Assembly: GCF_003173755.1 (NCBI RefSeq)
Contig: NZ_CP029553.1
Span: forward strand, 6,080,001-6,144,000
Direction of reading: 5' to 3'
Length of the DNA stretch: 64,000 nucleotides
From: Methylobacterium terrae
GTDB taxonomy: Bacteria; Pseudomonadota; Alphaproteobacteria; Rhizobiales; Beijerinckiaceae
Shown piece by piece: positions 1-8,031 of this stretch. The translations under genes were made by a program, and so were the position numbers. The notes below the pieces were generated by a model. It was not told where the DNA came from. It ran no database searches and was given only the letters and a program-made list of their open reading frames with translations. The first letter of the stretch is position 1. Every line of letters starts with the position of its first letter.

Positions 1-324
1 GGTGCGCAGAATCCGTTTCTCGCCTACGCGCTGATCACCGCGGCGCTGCTCTGCGTCTCGTTCTACACCTCGATCAGCGGGCTCGTGAAAGCCGAGATGT
101 TCCCGGCCGAGGTGCGGGCGCTCGGCGTCGGCCTGTCCTACGCCATCGCCAACGCGATCTTCGGCGGCTCGGCCGAGTTCGTGGCGCTGAGCTTCAAGGA
201 GGCCGGCCTCGAGACCACGTTCTACTGGTACGTGACGGCGATGTGCGCCGTGGCGTTCCTGGTCTCGCTGCAGATGCCCGACAGCCGCCGCTCCGGCTAC
301 CTGCAGGGCGACGGGACGGCGTGA
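1..324 (+). CDS. MFS transporter, C-terminal fragment
   Basis: This is the 3' end of a gene that begins before the window and is open from base 1. The 107 visible residues hold two hydrophobic helices. Between them lies a loop reading [17 protein letters not shown], which is typical of the metabolite:H+ symporter branch of the major facilitator superfamily (alpha-ketoglutarate, citrate or shikimate permease type). The likely role is proton-coupled uptake of an organic acid across the inner membrane; the substrate cannot be read from this fragment. A GC-rich hairpin follows the stop and separates it from the convergent msrP. Confidence 0.8.
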   Translation, partial: GAQNPFLAYALITAALLCVSFYTSISGLVKAEMFPAEVRALGVGLSYAIANAIFGGSAEFVALSFKEAGLETTFYWYVTAMCAVAFLVSLQMPDSRRSGYLQGDGTA

Positions 325-404
325 GGTCCGGTCGGGAGTCATCCGCAGCGGATGCCTCCCGACGGTCCCGCTCCACAGGATCATTCGGGATCGGGAAACC
401 AGGA

Positions 405-434
405 AGGCCGGCGCGTCCCCGGATGCGCCGGCCT
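405..434. terminator. Hairpin between convergent genes
   Basis: A perfect 10-bp stem (AGGCCGGCGC and its complement, with a 10-nt loop) lies between the stop of the MFS gene and the stop of the opposite-strand msrP. Its position suggests a bidirectional terminator. There is no long T-run on either side, so this is based on location and symmetry. Confidence 0.5.
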
Positions 435-440
435 CTTGCG

Positions 441-1415
441 TCAGACGAACAGGCGCTCCTTCTCGAGCCCCTTGTACAGGTCGGCGACCTGGGCGCCGTA
501 GCCGTTGTAGATCAGCGTCGGCACCCGCTCGTCGGTGCCCAGCACCCGCTCGCTCGCCTGGCTCCAGCGCGGATGCGGCACGGCCGGGTTCACGTTGGCC
601 CAGAAGCCGTATTCCGACGCCTGCAGCCCCTCCCAGAAGGTCTTGGGCCGCTCCGCCGTGAAGGTGATGCGGTTGATCGACTTGACCGACTTGAAGCCGT
701 ACTTCCACGGCACGGCGAGCCGCAGGGGCGCGCCGAACTGGTTGAGGATCGGCTTGCCGTAGACGCCGGTCACCATGAAGGCGAGGTCGTTGCCGGCCTC
801 GGCCATCGTCAGGCCCTCGGTGTAGGGCCACGGATAGAAGAAGGCGCGCTGGCCGGGCGCCATCGCCTTGTCCATGAAGGTCTGCATCTGGATGTACTTG
901 GCGTCGCCTTTGGGCTTGGCCAGCGCTACGAGGGCGGAGAGCGGGAAGCCGGTCCACGGCACCGCCATCGACCACGCCTCGACGCAGCGGTGGCGATAGA
1001 GCCGCTCCTCCAGCGCCATCTTGCGCACCAGGTCCTCGAAGCCGATCTCGAACGGCGTCTCGACCAGGCCGTCGATCTTGATCGTCCAGGGCTGGACCTT
1101 CAGCGCGTTCGAGCCCGGCGTCACCGTCTTGTTGGTGCCGTACTCGTAGAAGTTGTTGTAATCGGCGCTGTAGCGCTCCGCGGTCAGCGGCCGGTCGAGT
1201 GTGTAGGCCGGGTTCTGCTTGGCCGGATAGAGGTCGGCGGTCTTGACCGCGCCCGTCCCCTCCCCCGGCAGCGCCGCGTGAGCCGGCCCGCCGGCGAGCG
1301 AGGCCGCCGCCATGCCGAGGCTGCCGCCCAGCAGCGCCCGGCGGTTGAGGAAGACCGCTTCCGGCGTGGCGAGGCGCTCGGGCATCTCCCAGCCGCGCTT
1401 GACCTTGATGTGCAT
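441..1415 (-). CDS. msrP: Protein-methionine-sulfoxide reductase catalytic subunit MsrP (YedY)
   Basis: A 324-residue periplasmic molybdoenzyme that reduces methionine sulfoxide in oxidised envelope proteins. A twin-arginine signal ([10 protein letters not shown], residues 22-31) ends in an AHA cleavage site near residue 47, so the protein is expected to be exported folded with its molybdopterin. Cys144 in the [10 protein letters not shown] motif matches the molybdenum ligand of the YedY family. The start at 1415 was chosen because AGGGA lies about 9 bases upstream and the Tat signal follows at the usual distance; the frame stays open further upstream but codes low-complexity sequence. The membrane haem partner MsrQ, usually adjacent, is not seen on either side. 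Confidence 0.92.
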   Translation of the reverse strand: MHIKVKRGWEMPERLATPEAVFLNRRALLGGSLGMAAASLAGGPAHAALPGEGTGAVKTADLYPAKQNPAYTLDRPLTAERYSADYNNFYEYGTNKTVTPGSNALKVQPWTIKIDGLVETPFEIGFEDLVRKMALEERLYRHRCVEAWSMAVPWTGFPLSALVALAKPKGDAKYIQMQTFMDKAMAPGQRAFFYPWPYTEGLTMAEAGNDLAFMVTGVYGKPILNQFGAPLRLAVPWKYGFKSVKSINRITFTAERPKTFWEGLQASEYGFWANVNPAVPHPRWSQASERVLGTDERVPTLIYNGYGAQVADLYKGLEKERLFV

Positions 1416-1599
1416 GACGGTGGTCCCTGAAAGGCGGAGTGTTGCAGCGGACATCGGGGCGAACGCGCCACGGCGCAAGTCACGGTTCAGCGAGGCCGAC
1501 GCCTCGTGTCGCGAGGCCGGCGAGGCCGCGTCGACGTGGGAAACCGGGGTGCCACCTCGGAGTGAGCGGCGACAGCGGCGGCGCACCGTGCGATAGAGC

Positions 1600-1941
1600 G
1601 TGATGCCCGCGAAGAACCCGTCCACCAAGAATCCGTCTGCCAAGAGCCCGTCTGCCAAAAATCCATCCGCCAAGAATCCATCCGCCAAGAACCAGTCAGC
1701 CAAGAAGCCGCCCGCCAAGAAGCCGAAGCACACCGCCTTCACCGTCGCGGTTTCGGCCGCCGACGACGGAACCAGCGCTCCCGCCTTGCGGGTCTACGTC
1801 GCCATGGCGGTCGACCCCCTGGCGGCCGTGGCCGCCGTGCAGGCGGCGATGCCGGAGGCGGCGGTGGAACTGAGCGGTACCCTGTCGGACCGCCTCGCCG
1901 CCCGGCTGAAGCTGAAGCCGGGCGAGGTCCGGCCGATCTGA
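1600..1941 (+). CDS. Small basic protein with a repeated Lys/Pro/Ser N-terminal tail
   Basis: The predicted protein is 113 residues. The first 40 or so are imperfect five-residue repeats of the type K-N-P-S-A ending in a KKPPAKKPK cluster. The C-terminal 70 residues look globular (valine- and alanine-rich, ending [10 protein letters not shown]) and I do not recognise them. The Lys/Pro/Ala tail recalls histone H1-like and AlgP-like nucleic-acid-binding tails, but that is only a resemblance. The start could be GTG 1600 or the adjacent ATG 1603. It is divergent from msrP and shares a region of about 180 bp with it. The function is unknown. Confidence 0.55.
   Translation: MMPAKNPSTKNPSAKSPSAKNPSAKNPSAKNQSAKKPPAKKPKHTAFTVAVSAADDGTSAPALRVYVAMAVDPLAAVAAVQAAMPEAAVELSGTLSDRLAARLKLKPGEVRPI
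1612..1710 (+). repeat. Tandem 15-bp coding repeat
   Basis: About six to seven imperfect copies of a 15-bp unit of the form AAGAATCCATCCGCC encode the K-N-P-S-A repeats of the gene at 1600. Such tracts change length readily by slippage, always in steps of five codons without frameshift. Confidence 0.7.
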
Positions 1942-1991
1942 GGCTCGATCCGGCGTGCGGATGGGCCCGCTCCCGTGTAGGCTGCCGCGCC

Positions 1992-2791
1992 ATGAGGGAT
2001 GCACCCCGGATCGACGCCATGGTCGGGCGAACCGTCGCCGCCCTCGGCCTGGCGGCCTCTCTCCTCGGCGCCGCTGCGGCGCAGGGCATCCCGCCCGCCG
2101 AGCGCCGCTCCGGCTTCGACCAGATGGCGCCCGAGACCCGGGCGATGCAGGCCGACGACACCGCCAATCCGGGCATGCTCTGGGTCCAGGACGGGGCTGA
2201 CCTCTTCGCCCGCGCGCCGTCCCCGGTACCGCGCCCTGCGCCGGGTGCCACACCGGATCCGCGATGCGCGGCGTCGCCGCCCGCTACCCGGCCTGGGACG
2301 AGGCGCTGGCCCGCCCGGTCGACCTCGAGGGCCGGATCAACCTCTGCCGCAGCCGCCACCAGGAGGCGGCGCCGCTGCCGCGGGAGGGGCACGACCTCCT
2401 GGCGCTCACCGCCTATCTCGGCCACCTCTCCCGCGGGCAGCCGCTGGCGCCGCCGGCCGACTTGCGCCTCGCGCCGGCCCGGGCCGAGGGGAGAAGGCTG
2501 TTCACGACGCCGATGGGCCAGCTCGGCTTCTCCTGCGCCGGCTGCCACGACGATCGCTGGGGCCGCCGCCTCGGCGCCGCGACGATCCCGCAGGGCCACC
2601 CGACCGGCTACCCGCTCTACCGGCTCGAATGGCAGGATCTCGGCTCGCTGGAGCGGCGCCTGCGCAACTGCCTCACCGGGATGCGGGCGGAGCCGTTCAC
2701 CCCGGGCTCCGCGCAGGCCGTCGCGCTCACCCTCTACCTGATGCAGCGCGCCGCGCCCCTGGCCCTGGAGAGCCCGGCCGTGCGTCCGTGA
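1992..2791 (+). pseudogene. soxA: Sulfur-oxidation c-type cytochrome SoxA, frameshifted
   Basis: SoxA is the dihaem subunit of periplasmic SoxAX, which couples thiosulfate-type sulfur to the carrier SoxYZ. Two frames together give the whole protein. The first (1992 to about 2220) has a signal peptide and the SoxA N-terminal motif with DQMAPETRAMQADD and NPGMLWVQDG. The second carries a first haem site CAGCH (2237-2251), a second CAGCH, and RLRNC, matching the conserved haem-ligand cysteine. The frames differ as expected from one missing base; the junction holds a CCCC run at 2221-2224. Unless this is a sequencing error the gene is inactive. ATG 2019 is an alternative start. No soxX or other sox gene is in view. 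Confidence 0.8.
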
Positions 2792-2845
2792 CGGTGGCGG
2801 CGTGGGACCCGGGCGCGTATCCTCCCGGCCTCCGGGAGGCCCCGC

Positions 2846-3523
2846 ATGGCGCAAGACCACGATCACCACCATCACGATCACGACCATTCGCACGACCATT
2901 CGCACGACCACGACCACCCGCACGGCAGCGAGCTGTCGCCGATGGACCTGCGGGTGCGCGCCCTCGAATCGATCCTGGTCGAGAAGGGCTACGTCGATCC
3001 GGCCGCCCTCGACACCCTGATCGAGACCTACGAGACCAAGGTCGGGCCGCATAACGGCGCCCGGGTCGTGGCGCGGGCCTGGGTCGATCCCGCCTTCAAG
3101 GCGCGGCTCCTGGAGGACGGCAGCGCGGCGATGCGCGAGCTCGACGTCGGCGGGCGCGGCGGCGAGCACATGGTGGTGGTCGAGAACACGCCGGAGGAGC
3201 ACAACGTCGTCGTCTGCACCCTGTGCTCCTGCTACCCCTGGCCGGTGCTCGGCCTGCCGCCGGTCTGGTACAAGTCGCCGCCCTACCGCTCCCGCGCCGT
3301 CATCGACCCGCGCGGGGTGCTGGCCGAGTTCGGCACGGTGCTGCCGCCCGAGACGCGCATCCGCGTCTGGGACTCGACCGCGGAGCTTCGCTACATGGTG
3401 CTGCCGATGCGGCCTTCCGGCACCGACCACCTCGACGAGGCGGCGCTCGCCGGCCTCGTCACCCGCGACGCGATGATCGGCACCGGGCTCCCTTCGAGCC
3501 CCGACCGGGGGGACCGCGCATGA
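2846..3523 (+). CDS. nthA: Nitrile hydratase alpha subunit, cobalt type, with His-rich N-terminus
   Basis: A 225-residue metal-binding subunit of nitrile hydratase, which hydrates nitriles to amides. The metal claw is CTLCSC (residues 124-129) within [18 protein letters not shown]; Thr after the first Cys is the cobalt signature, where iron enzymes have Ser. [16 protein letters not shown] is also family-typical. The first 26 residues contain 13 histidines alternating with aspartate, a plausible metal reservoir. The gene starts 54 bp after soxA and overlaps the beta subunit by ATGA. Thiocyanate hydrolase gamma subunits are close relatives and cannot be excluded by eye. Confidence 0.9.
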   Translation: MAQDHDHHHHDHDHSHDHSHDHDHPHGSELSPMDLRVRALESILVEKGYVDPAALDTLIETYETKVGPHNGARVVARAWVDPAFKARLLEDGSAAMRELDVGGRGGEHMVVVENTPEEHNVVVCTLCSCYPWPVLGLPPVWYKSPPYRSRAVIDPRGVLAEFGTVLPPETRIRVWDSTAELRYMVLPMRPSGTDHLDEAALAGLVTRDAMIGTGLPSSPDRGDRA

Positions 3524-4209
3524 ACGGCGGACAGGATCTCGGCGGCATGCAGGGCTTCGGCCCGCTGGGCCTGGAGGCGGACGAGCCGCGGTTCCACGCG
3601 CCATGGGAGCGCCGGGTCTTCGCGATGGCGATGGCGATGGGGCTCACCGGCACCTGGAACCTCGACGCCAGCCGCGCCGCCCGCGAATCGCTGCCGCCCG
3701 GCGAGTACCTGACCTCGAGCTACTACCGGATCTGGTTCCGGGCGCTGGAGAGCCAAGTGCAGCAGCACGGCCTCGTCGAGGCGGGAGAGCTCGCCGCCGG
3801 CGCCGCCCTGACGCCGCCCGCCCCGGTCGCCCGGGTGCTCAAGGCCGGGGAGGTGGCGCCGCTCTTCGCCCGCGGCTTCCCGAGCGACCGCCCGGTGGCG
3901 AATCCGGCCCGCTTCGCCCCCGGCGACGAGGTGCGGGCCAAGGTCGTCAACCCGACCGGCCACACCCGCCTGCCGCGCTACGTCCGCGGCCGCACCGGCA
4001 CGGTCGAGCGGGTCCATGGCGGCTTCGTCTTCCCGGATTCCAACGCGGCCTTCGCGGGCGAGGCGCCGCAATGGCTCTACACCGTACGGTTCGCCGCCGT
4101 TGAATTGTGGGGCGAGGATGCCGATCCGGGCCTGACCGTCTCGGTCAACGCCTTCGAGAGCTACCTCGAGCCCGCCCGGGTCCAGGCCGCAGGGTCCTCC
4201 CGCGCATGA
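3520..4209 (+). CDS. nthB: Nitrile hydratase beta subunit
   Basis: A 229-residue protein matching the beta subunit that pairs with the cobalt alpha subunit to form the active site. It begins [15 protein letters not shown], the usual opening of beta subunits. It has the helical N-terminal half ([16 protein letters not shown]) and the SH3-like C-terminal barrel ([26 protein letters not shown]). The start codon overlaps the alpha stop and its own stop overlaps the next start, both by ATGA, so the three genes are probably translationally coupled. The order alpha-beta-activator differs from the beta-alpha-activator order of the classical cobalt operons. Confidence 0.9.
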   Translation: MNGGQDLGGMQGFGPLGLEADEPRFHAPWERRVFAMAMAMGLTGTWNLDASRAARESLPPGEYLTSSYYRIWFRALESQVQQHGLVEAGELAAGAALTPPAPVARVLKAGEVAPLFARGFPSDRPVANPARFAPGDEVRAKVVNPTGHTRLPRYVRGRTGTVERVHGGFVFPDSNAAFAGEAPQWLYTVRFAAVELWGEDADPGLTVSVNAFESYLEPARVQAAGSSRA

Positions 4210-4511
4210 GCCGCCCGCCGGACGCCCCGGTCTTCGCGGCCCCCTGGGAGGCGCAGACCTTCGCGCTCGTGGTGTCGCTGCACGACGCCGGCCTGTTCAC
4301 CTGGTCCGAATGGGCCCGGGCCCTCGGCCGCTCCGGCCACCGCACGGCGGATTACGCCCTCTGGCTCGAGACGATCGAGGCCCTGATCGCCGAGCGCGGC
4401 CTGACCAGCGCGGCGGCCCTGGCGGAGCGCCGGGCCGCCTTCGCCCGGGCGGCGGCGGCGACGCCGCATGGCGAGCCGATCCTGCTGGAGAACGATCCGG
4501 GGCCGGAGTGA
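4206..4511 (+). CDS. Nitrile hydratase accessory protein (activator, P14K type)
   Basis: A 101-residue protein related to the N-terminal half of the beta subunit (compare APWEAQTFALVVSLHDAGLFTWSEWARALG with the beta segment [16 protein letters not shown]). Such small beta-like proteins act as self-subunit-swapping chaperones that insert cobalt into the alpha subunit and help oxidise its cysteines. It overlaps the beta gene by four bases and ends the operon. No amidase or cobalt transporter gene follows. Confidence 0.85.
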   Translation: MSRPPDAPVFAAPWEAQTFALVVSLHDAGLFTWSEWARALGRSGHRTADYALWLETIEALIAERGLTSAAALAERRAAFARAAAATPHGEPILLENDPGPE

Positions 4512-4644
4512 GGCGTTCGGCCCCCGGAGGCGATAGTCCCCGCATCGATCCGGGGCCGCGCGACGGAGCTCGACATCGAGCTCCGGATCGACACGGCGAT
4601 CGACGCTCAGCGTCGTGGGTCCTGCGCCGTGGGCGCGGTCAGCC

Positions 4645-5517
4645 TCACCGTCCCGCCCGCCGCGCCGACACGATCGCGAGCGCCGCCAGGTCCTTCTCCC
4701 CGTCGCCGTGCGCGAGCGCGTCGAGCAGGCTGTCGCGCAGGACGCTCGCGAGCGGCATCGGCACCCGGGCGGCCTCCGCGGCGGCGAGCGCCAGGCGCAC
4801 GTCCTTGGCGCCGAGCGCCAGCCCGAAGCCCGGCGGCTCGTAGCGGGCGGCGGCGATCGAGGCGCCGTAGTTCTTGTAGACCGGCGCGGCGAAGATCGTG
4901 CTCGTCAGGAGGTCGAGGAGATCGGCGGCCGGCACGCCGTGCGCCTCGCCGAGCGCCGCGGCCTCGCCCATCGCCTCGACCGCCGCGACGATCATCATGT
5001 TGCCGGCGAGCTTGACGGCGTTGGCCCGGGCCGGCTCCTCGCCGAAGCGCCAGGTCCTCGCCCCCATCGCGTCGAGGAGCGGCTGGGCCCGGGAGATCGC
5101 ATCGTCGGGTCCGGCGGCCAGGATGTTGAGCTTTCCCATCTCGGCGACGTCCGGGCGCCCGAAGACAGGGGCGGAGACGTAAGGAACGCCCGCACGGCCG
5201 TGGACCGCCGCCAGCTCCTCGGCGAGCGCGACCGAGATGGTGCTGGTGCCGACATGCAGCCCGGGCTTCTCGGCCTGGTCGAGCAGGCCGCCCTCGACGA
5301 TGACCGCGCGGAGCGCGGCGGCGTCGGCCAGCATCGTCACGGCGGCATCGCCCCGGAAGGCGTCCGCAGGCGTCGCCACCGGCTCGGCGCCGTGGGCGCG
5401 CAGCGCCTCGGCGGCGGCGGGAGAGCGGTTCCACACCCGGACCCGGTGGCCGGCCTTGACCAGGTTGAGCGCCATCGGCCGGCCCATTCGGCCTAGCCCG
5501 AGAAATCCGACATCCAT
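4645..5517 (-). CDS. NAD(P)-dependent beta-hydroxyacid dehydrogenase (3-hydroxyisobutyrate dehydrogenase family)
   Basis: A 290-residue protein with the N-terminal Rossmann signature VGFLGLGRMGRPMALNLVKAG, followed by VWNRSP after the second strand; an arginine there usually suggests NADP. The family segment LAGNMMIVAAVEAMGEA contains the expected catalytic-lysine region (VKLAGN). The fold and length match 3-hydroxyisobutyrate, tartronate semialdehyde and glyoxylate/succinic semialdehyde reductases. The substrate cannot be assigned. It stands alone, convergent with the nitrile hydratase operon. Confidence 0.85.
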   Translation of the reverse strand: MDVGFLGLGRMGRPMALNLVKAGHRVRVWNRSPAAAEALRAHGAEPVATPADAFRGDAAVTMLADAAALRAVIVEGGLLDQAEKPGLHVGTSTISVALAEELAAVHGRAGVPYVSAPVFGRPDVAEMGKLNILAAGPDDAISRAQPLLDAMGARTWRFGEEPARANAVKLAGNMMIVAAVEAMGEAAALGEAHGVPAADLLDLLTSTIFAAPVYKNYGASIAAARYEPPGFGLALGAKDVRLALAAAEAARVPMPLASVLRDSLLDALAHGDGEKDLAALAIVSARRAGR

Positions 5518-5608
5518 CGCGATCCGTCTCCCGCCGACATCCTCGCATCGTCGCGCGGGAGATAAGGCGGGCCCGCCGAGTGTCAGCCCTTGGTCGAGCC
5601 TGAGGACC

Positions 5609-6046
5609 TCACAGGCCGAGGAGCGCCGCCTTCTCGACGCCGAGCACCTCGGCGATCTCGGCCAGCGCCTTGTGCTCCAGCTCGCTGATGCCGCCCTGGT
5701 CGGCGACGTCGGCGGCGATCAGAAAGACGTCCTGGCGCTGCTCGAGCGCGCGGTCCGCGATGGCGCCGACGAGGCGCAGGTTCTCGAGCCGCCCGGCCCG
5801 GCTCTTCGCCCGGGCGATCGCCTCGTGCAGCTCCTGCTCGAGCTTCAGCACGCCGTAGGATTTCTGCAGGATCGGGTTGTTGCTGAGATCGGCCAGAGCC
5901 GTCTCGATCTCCTCCTCGTCGATCTCCTGGTCGGCCAGGATCACGGTGGCGGCCGCCGAGCAGGCGGCGTGGAGGAAGGCGGTGTCGCCCGCATAGGACA
6001 TGACGACCCGGCCGACCCGGGAGAAGGCATCCTGAAACAGCCCCAT
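5609..6046 (-). CDS. TerB-family tellurite resistance-like protein
   Basis: A 145-residue all-helical cytosolic protein beginning MGLFQDAF. It shows the TerB features: an acidic metal-binding stretch (ADQEIDEEEIE) and a second acidic turn (ADVADQGGISELEH). TerB-like proteins are stress-response proteins that bind divalent metal and associate with TerC-type membrane proteins. The start at 6046 has AAGGA seven bases upstream. No other ter gene is nearby, so a role in tellurite resistance itself should not be assumed. Confidence 0.8.
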   Translation of the reverse strand: MGLFQDAFSRVGRVVMSYAGDTAFLHAACSAAATVILADQEIDEEEIETALADLSNNPILQKSYGVLKLEQELHEAIARAKSRAGRLENLRLVGAIADRALEQRQDVFLIAADVADQGGISELEHKALAEIAEVLGVEKAALLGL

Positions 6047-6407
6047 GGCACGTCCTTGAGTGAAGATCCTTCGGGCCGGCCGCGGGCGGGCCCCTCGTCG
6101 CGGGAGGACGACCATCGATGCATGAGGGTGCCGCGACCGGCAAGTGCGGCGCCGGCCCGTCCGGCGGCCGGCGCGTCCGGGCGCCGGGATCGGCGCGAGA
6201 AAAACCGTGGGCGTGCTCCGTCCGACACGCGCGGGCCGCGCGACGGCCGCGACGTCCCCTGATCGGGGAGCGTCGAGACCGGCACCGTCACGGCCGGGGC
6301 CGGCCCTGGTCTCCCGGCGGGCCTGACGCCCCGGATTCGTCCGGGGATCCGCCGTCAGGGCTCCCGGAACGGTGCAGGGGGGGCGGCTTCGTCGGGCGGG
6401 CCGATCC
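6047..6407. other. Gene-free stretch
   Basis: About 360 bp between the TerB gene and the alcohol dehydrogenase, both on the minus strand. Only GC-rich spurious frames are present. It should contain the TerB promoter, but I could not pick out a convincing -35/-10 pair. Confidence 0.5.
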
Positions 6408-6452
6408 CGCGATCACGTCTCACATCGCGATCACGTCTCACATCGCGATCAC
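6408..6452. repeat. 18-bp tandem repeat over the alcohol dehydrogenase stop codon
   Basis: Two full and one half copies of CGCGATCACGTCTCACAT lie head to tail. On the minus strand each unit reads V-I-A-M-stop-D, so the last codons and the stop of the alcohol dehydrogenase have been duplicated downstream. The protein is unchanged; this is probably a replication-slippage scar. Confidence 0.85.
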
Positions 6453-7568
6453 CTGCCGGATCGCCTCGCCGCGATCGAGCCGGTCGAAGCCCTCGTTGAT
6501 CTGGTCGAGGGTCAGCGTGCCGGTCATCAGCTTGTTCACCGGCAGGCGGCCCTGGCGGTACATCGCGATGTAGCGCGGGATGTCCCGGGCCGGGACGCAG
6601 GAGCCCATGTAGCTGCCGCGCACCACCCGCTCCTCGCCGACGAGGCCGACCGGCGGGAGGGTGAAGCTGTGGTTCGGGTTGGCGAGGCCGGCGGTCGCCG
6701 TGGTGCCGCCGCGGCGGGTGATCCGGTAGGCGGTGTCGAAGGCCTTGACCGAGCCCGCCATCTCGAAGGCGTAGTCGACGCCGCCGTCGGTGGCGTCGCG
6801 GATCGCCGCGACGGCATCGGGATCGGAGGCCAGGAACGCGTCGGTGGCGCCGAGCTCGCGGGCGACCCGGAGCTTGTCCTCCGACAGGTCGACCGCGACG
6901 ATGCGGCCCGCCCCGCTGGCCACCGCCCCGATCAGCGCCGAGAGGCCGACGCCGCCGAGGCCCACCACCGCGACGCTCTGGCCCATCTGCACCCGGCAGG
7001 TATTCACCACCGCGCCGACGCCGGTCATCACCGCGCAGCCGAACAGGGCCGCCTCGACGAGGGGAATCTCGGGATCGATCTTCACGATCGAGCGGCGCGA
7101 GATCACCGCGTACTCGCCGAAGGCCGAGACGCCGCTGTGGTGGCTGACCTCGACGCCGTCGCAGCGGATGCGCTTCTCTCCCGACAGGAGCGTGCCGCGG
7201 CCGTTGGCGGCGTTGCCGGGCTCGCACAGGGCGCCGCGCCCCTCGCGGCAGGGCGCGCAGCCGCCGCAGGTCGGCACGAACGACATCACCACGTGGTCGC
7301 CGCGCTCGAGATCGGTCACGCCGGGCCCGAGTTCCTCGACGACCCCCGACGCCTCGTGCCCGAGGGCCACCGGCACCGGCCGGATCCGGTCGCCGTTGAT
7401 GACCGAGAGGTCCGAGTGGCACAGGCCGGCGCCCGCGATCTTCACCAGCACCTCGTCCGGCCCCGGCGGGTCGAGCTCGATCGTCTCGATGGTGAGCGGC
7501 CGGGTCTCGGCATAGGGCCGCGCCACGGGGGCGTGGTGCAGGACGGCAGCGCGAACGCGTAGGGGCAC
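6438..7568 (-). CDS. Zinc-dependent alcohol dehydrogenase (MDR family, class III-like)
   Basis: A 376-residue enzyme with both zinc sites: catalytic residues in GAGLCHSD and GHEASG, and the structural four-cysteine lobe CGGCAPCREGRGALC. The NAD fold reads GLGGVGLSALIGA, followed by VAVDLSEDKL; the Asp suggests NAD. The sequence resembles NAD-dependent alcohol and formaldehyde dehydrogenases of the medium-chain superfamily. The start is GTG 7568, preceded by GGGAGGA at good spacing; the longer frame upstream lacks a ribosome site. Its stop codon region is tandemly duplicated. Confidence 0.88.
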   Translation of the reverse strand: MPLRVRAAVLHHAPVARPYAETRPLTIETIELDPPGPDEVLVKIAGAGLCHSDLSVINGDRIRPVPVALGHEASGVVEELGPGVTDLERGDHVVMSFVPTCGGCAPCREGRGALCEPGNAANGRGTLLSGEKRIRCDGVEVSHHSGVSAFGEYAVISRRSIVKIDPEIPLVEAALFGCAVMTGVGAVVNTCRVQMGQSVAVVGLGGVGLSALIGAVASGAGRIVAVDLSEDKLRVARELGATDAFLASDPDAVAAIRDATDGGVDYAFEMAGSVKAFDTAYRITRRGGTTATAGLANPNHSFTLPPVGLVGEERVVRGSYMGSCVPARDIPRYIAMYRQGRLPVNKLMTGTLTLDQINEGFDRLDRGEAIRQVIAM

Positions 7569-7679
7569 GGTGATCCTCCCGGCGGGGCGCCTCTTCGGCG
7601 GGGCCCCGGCGCGGAGCAGGCTGGCAGCGGCATTGCGGCCGGTCAACCGGCCGCGGCGCATGCCGCCCGGAGGCCCGCG

Positions 7680-7946
7680 TCAGGCCGCGTCGTCGGCGCC
7701 CGCCCGCCAGAACGGGCGGCGCGCCTCCGCCTCCGCCTCGCGGCGGCTCAGGCCGACATCGGCCAGGGTCTCGTCGGTCATCCAGGGCAGGTCGCGCGCC
7801 AGGGTGCGGCGGGCGGTCCAGCGCCGGAACCAGCCCCGCAGGATCGCCACGCCGGCGAGGCGCGGTTCGTGCGCGCGGCTCACGCTCGACACCCGCGGGA
7901 GCGCCGCGATGCGGTGCGTCGGGAACGGGATGAGTGTGGCGGCCAC
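7680..7946 (-). CDS. DUF1127 domain protein
   Basis: An 88-residue basic protein with the DUF1127 signature near the C-terminus (RTLARDLPWMTDETLADVGLSRREAEAEARRPFW). Short DUF1127 proteins of alphaproteobacteria have been linked to RNA metabolism and to phosphate and carbon responses. The start is GTG 7946 with AAGGAGA six bases upstream. It is divergent from the LysR gene. The specific role is unknown. Confidence 0.85.
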   Translation of the reverse strand: MAATLIPFPTHRIAALPRVSSVSRAHEPRLAGVAILRGWFRRWTARRTLARDLPWMTDETLADVGLSRREAEAEARRPFWRAGADDAA

Positions 7947-8031
7947 GGCGGATCTCCTTCTCGTGTCTGGCCCGGACGGGCTACCCGGGCGCGCGACCGC
8001 CGTCTATTGAGTTCTTGCGCGCGCTTCGTGC

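Noticed and set aside
1612..1710. Short regular repeats resembling a CRISPR array
   Set aside because: The units are contiguous 15-mers inside a coding frame, with no spacers and no cas genes.
2846..2925. Poly-His start of the nitrile hydratase alpha gene as a cloning tag
   Set aside because: The His residues alternate with Asp and Ser, use varied native codons and lie in natural genomic context.
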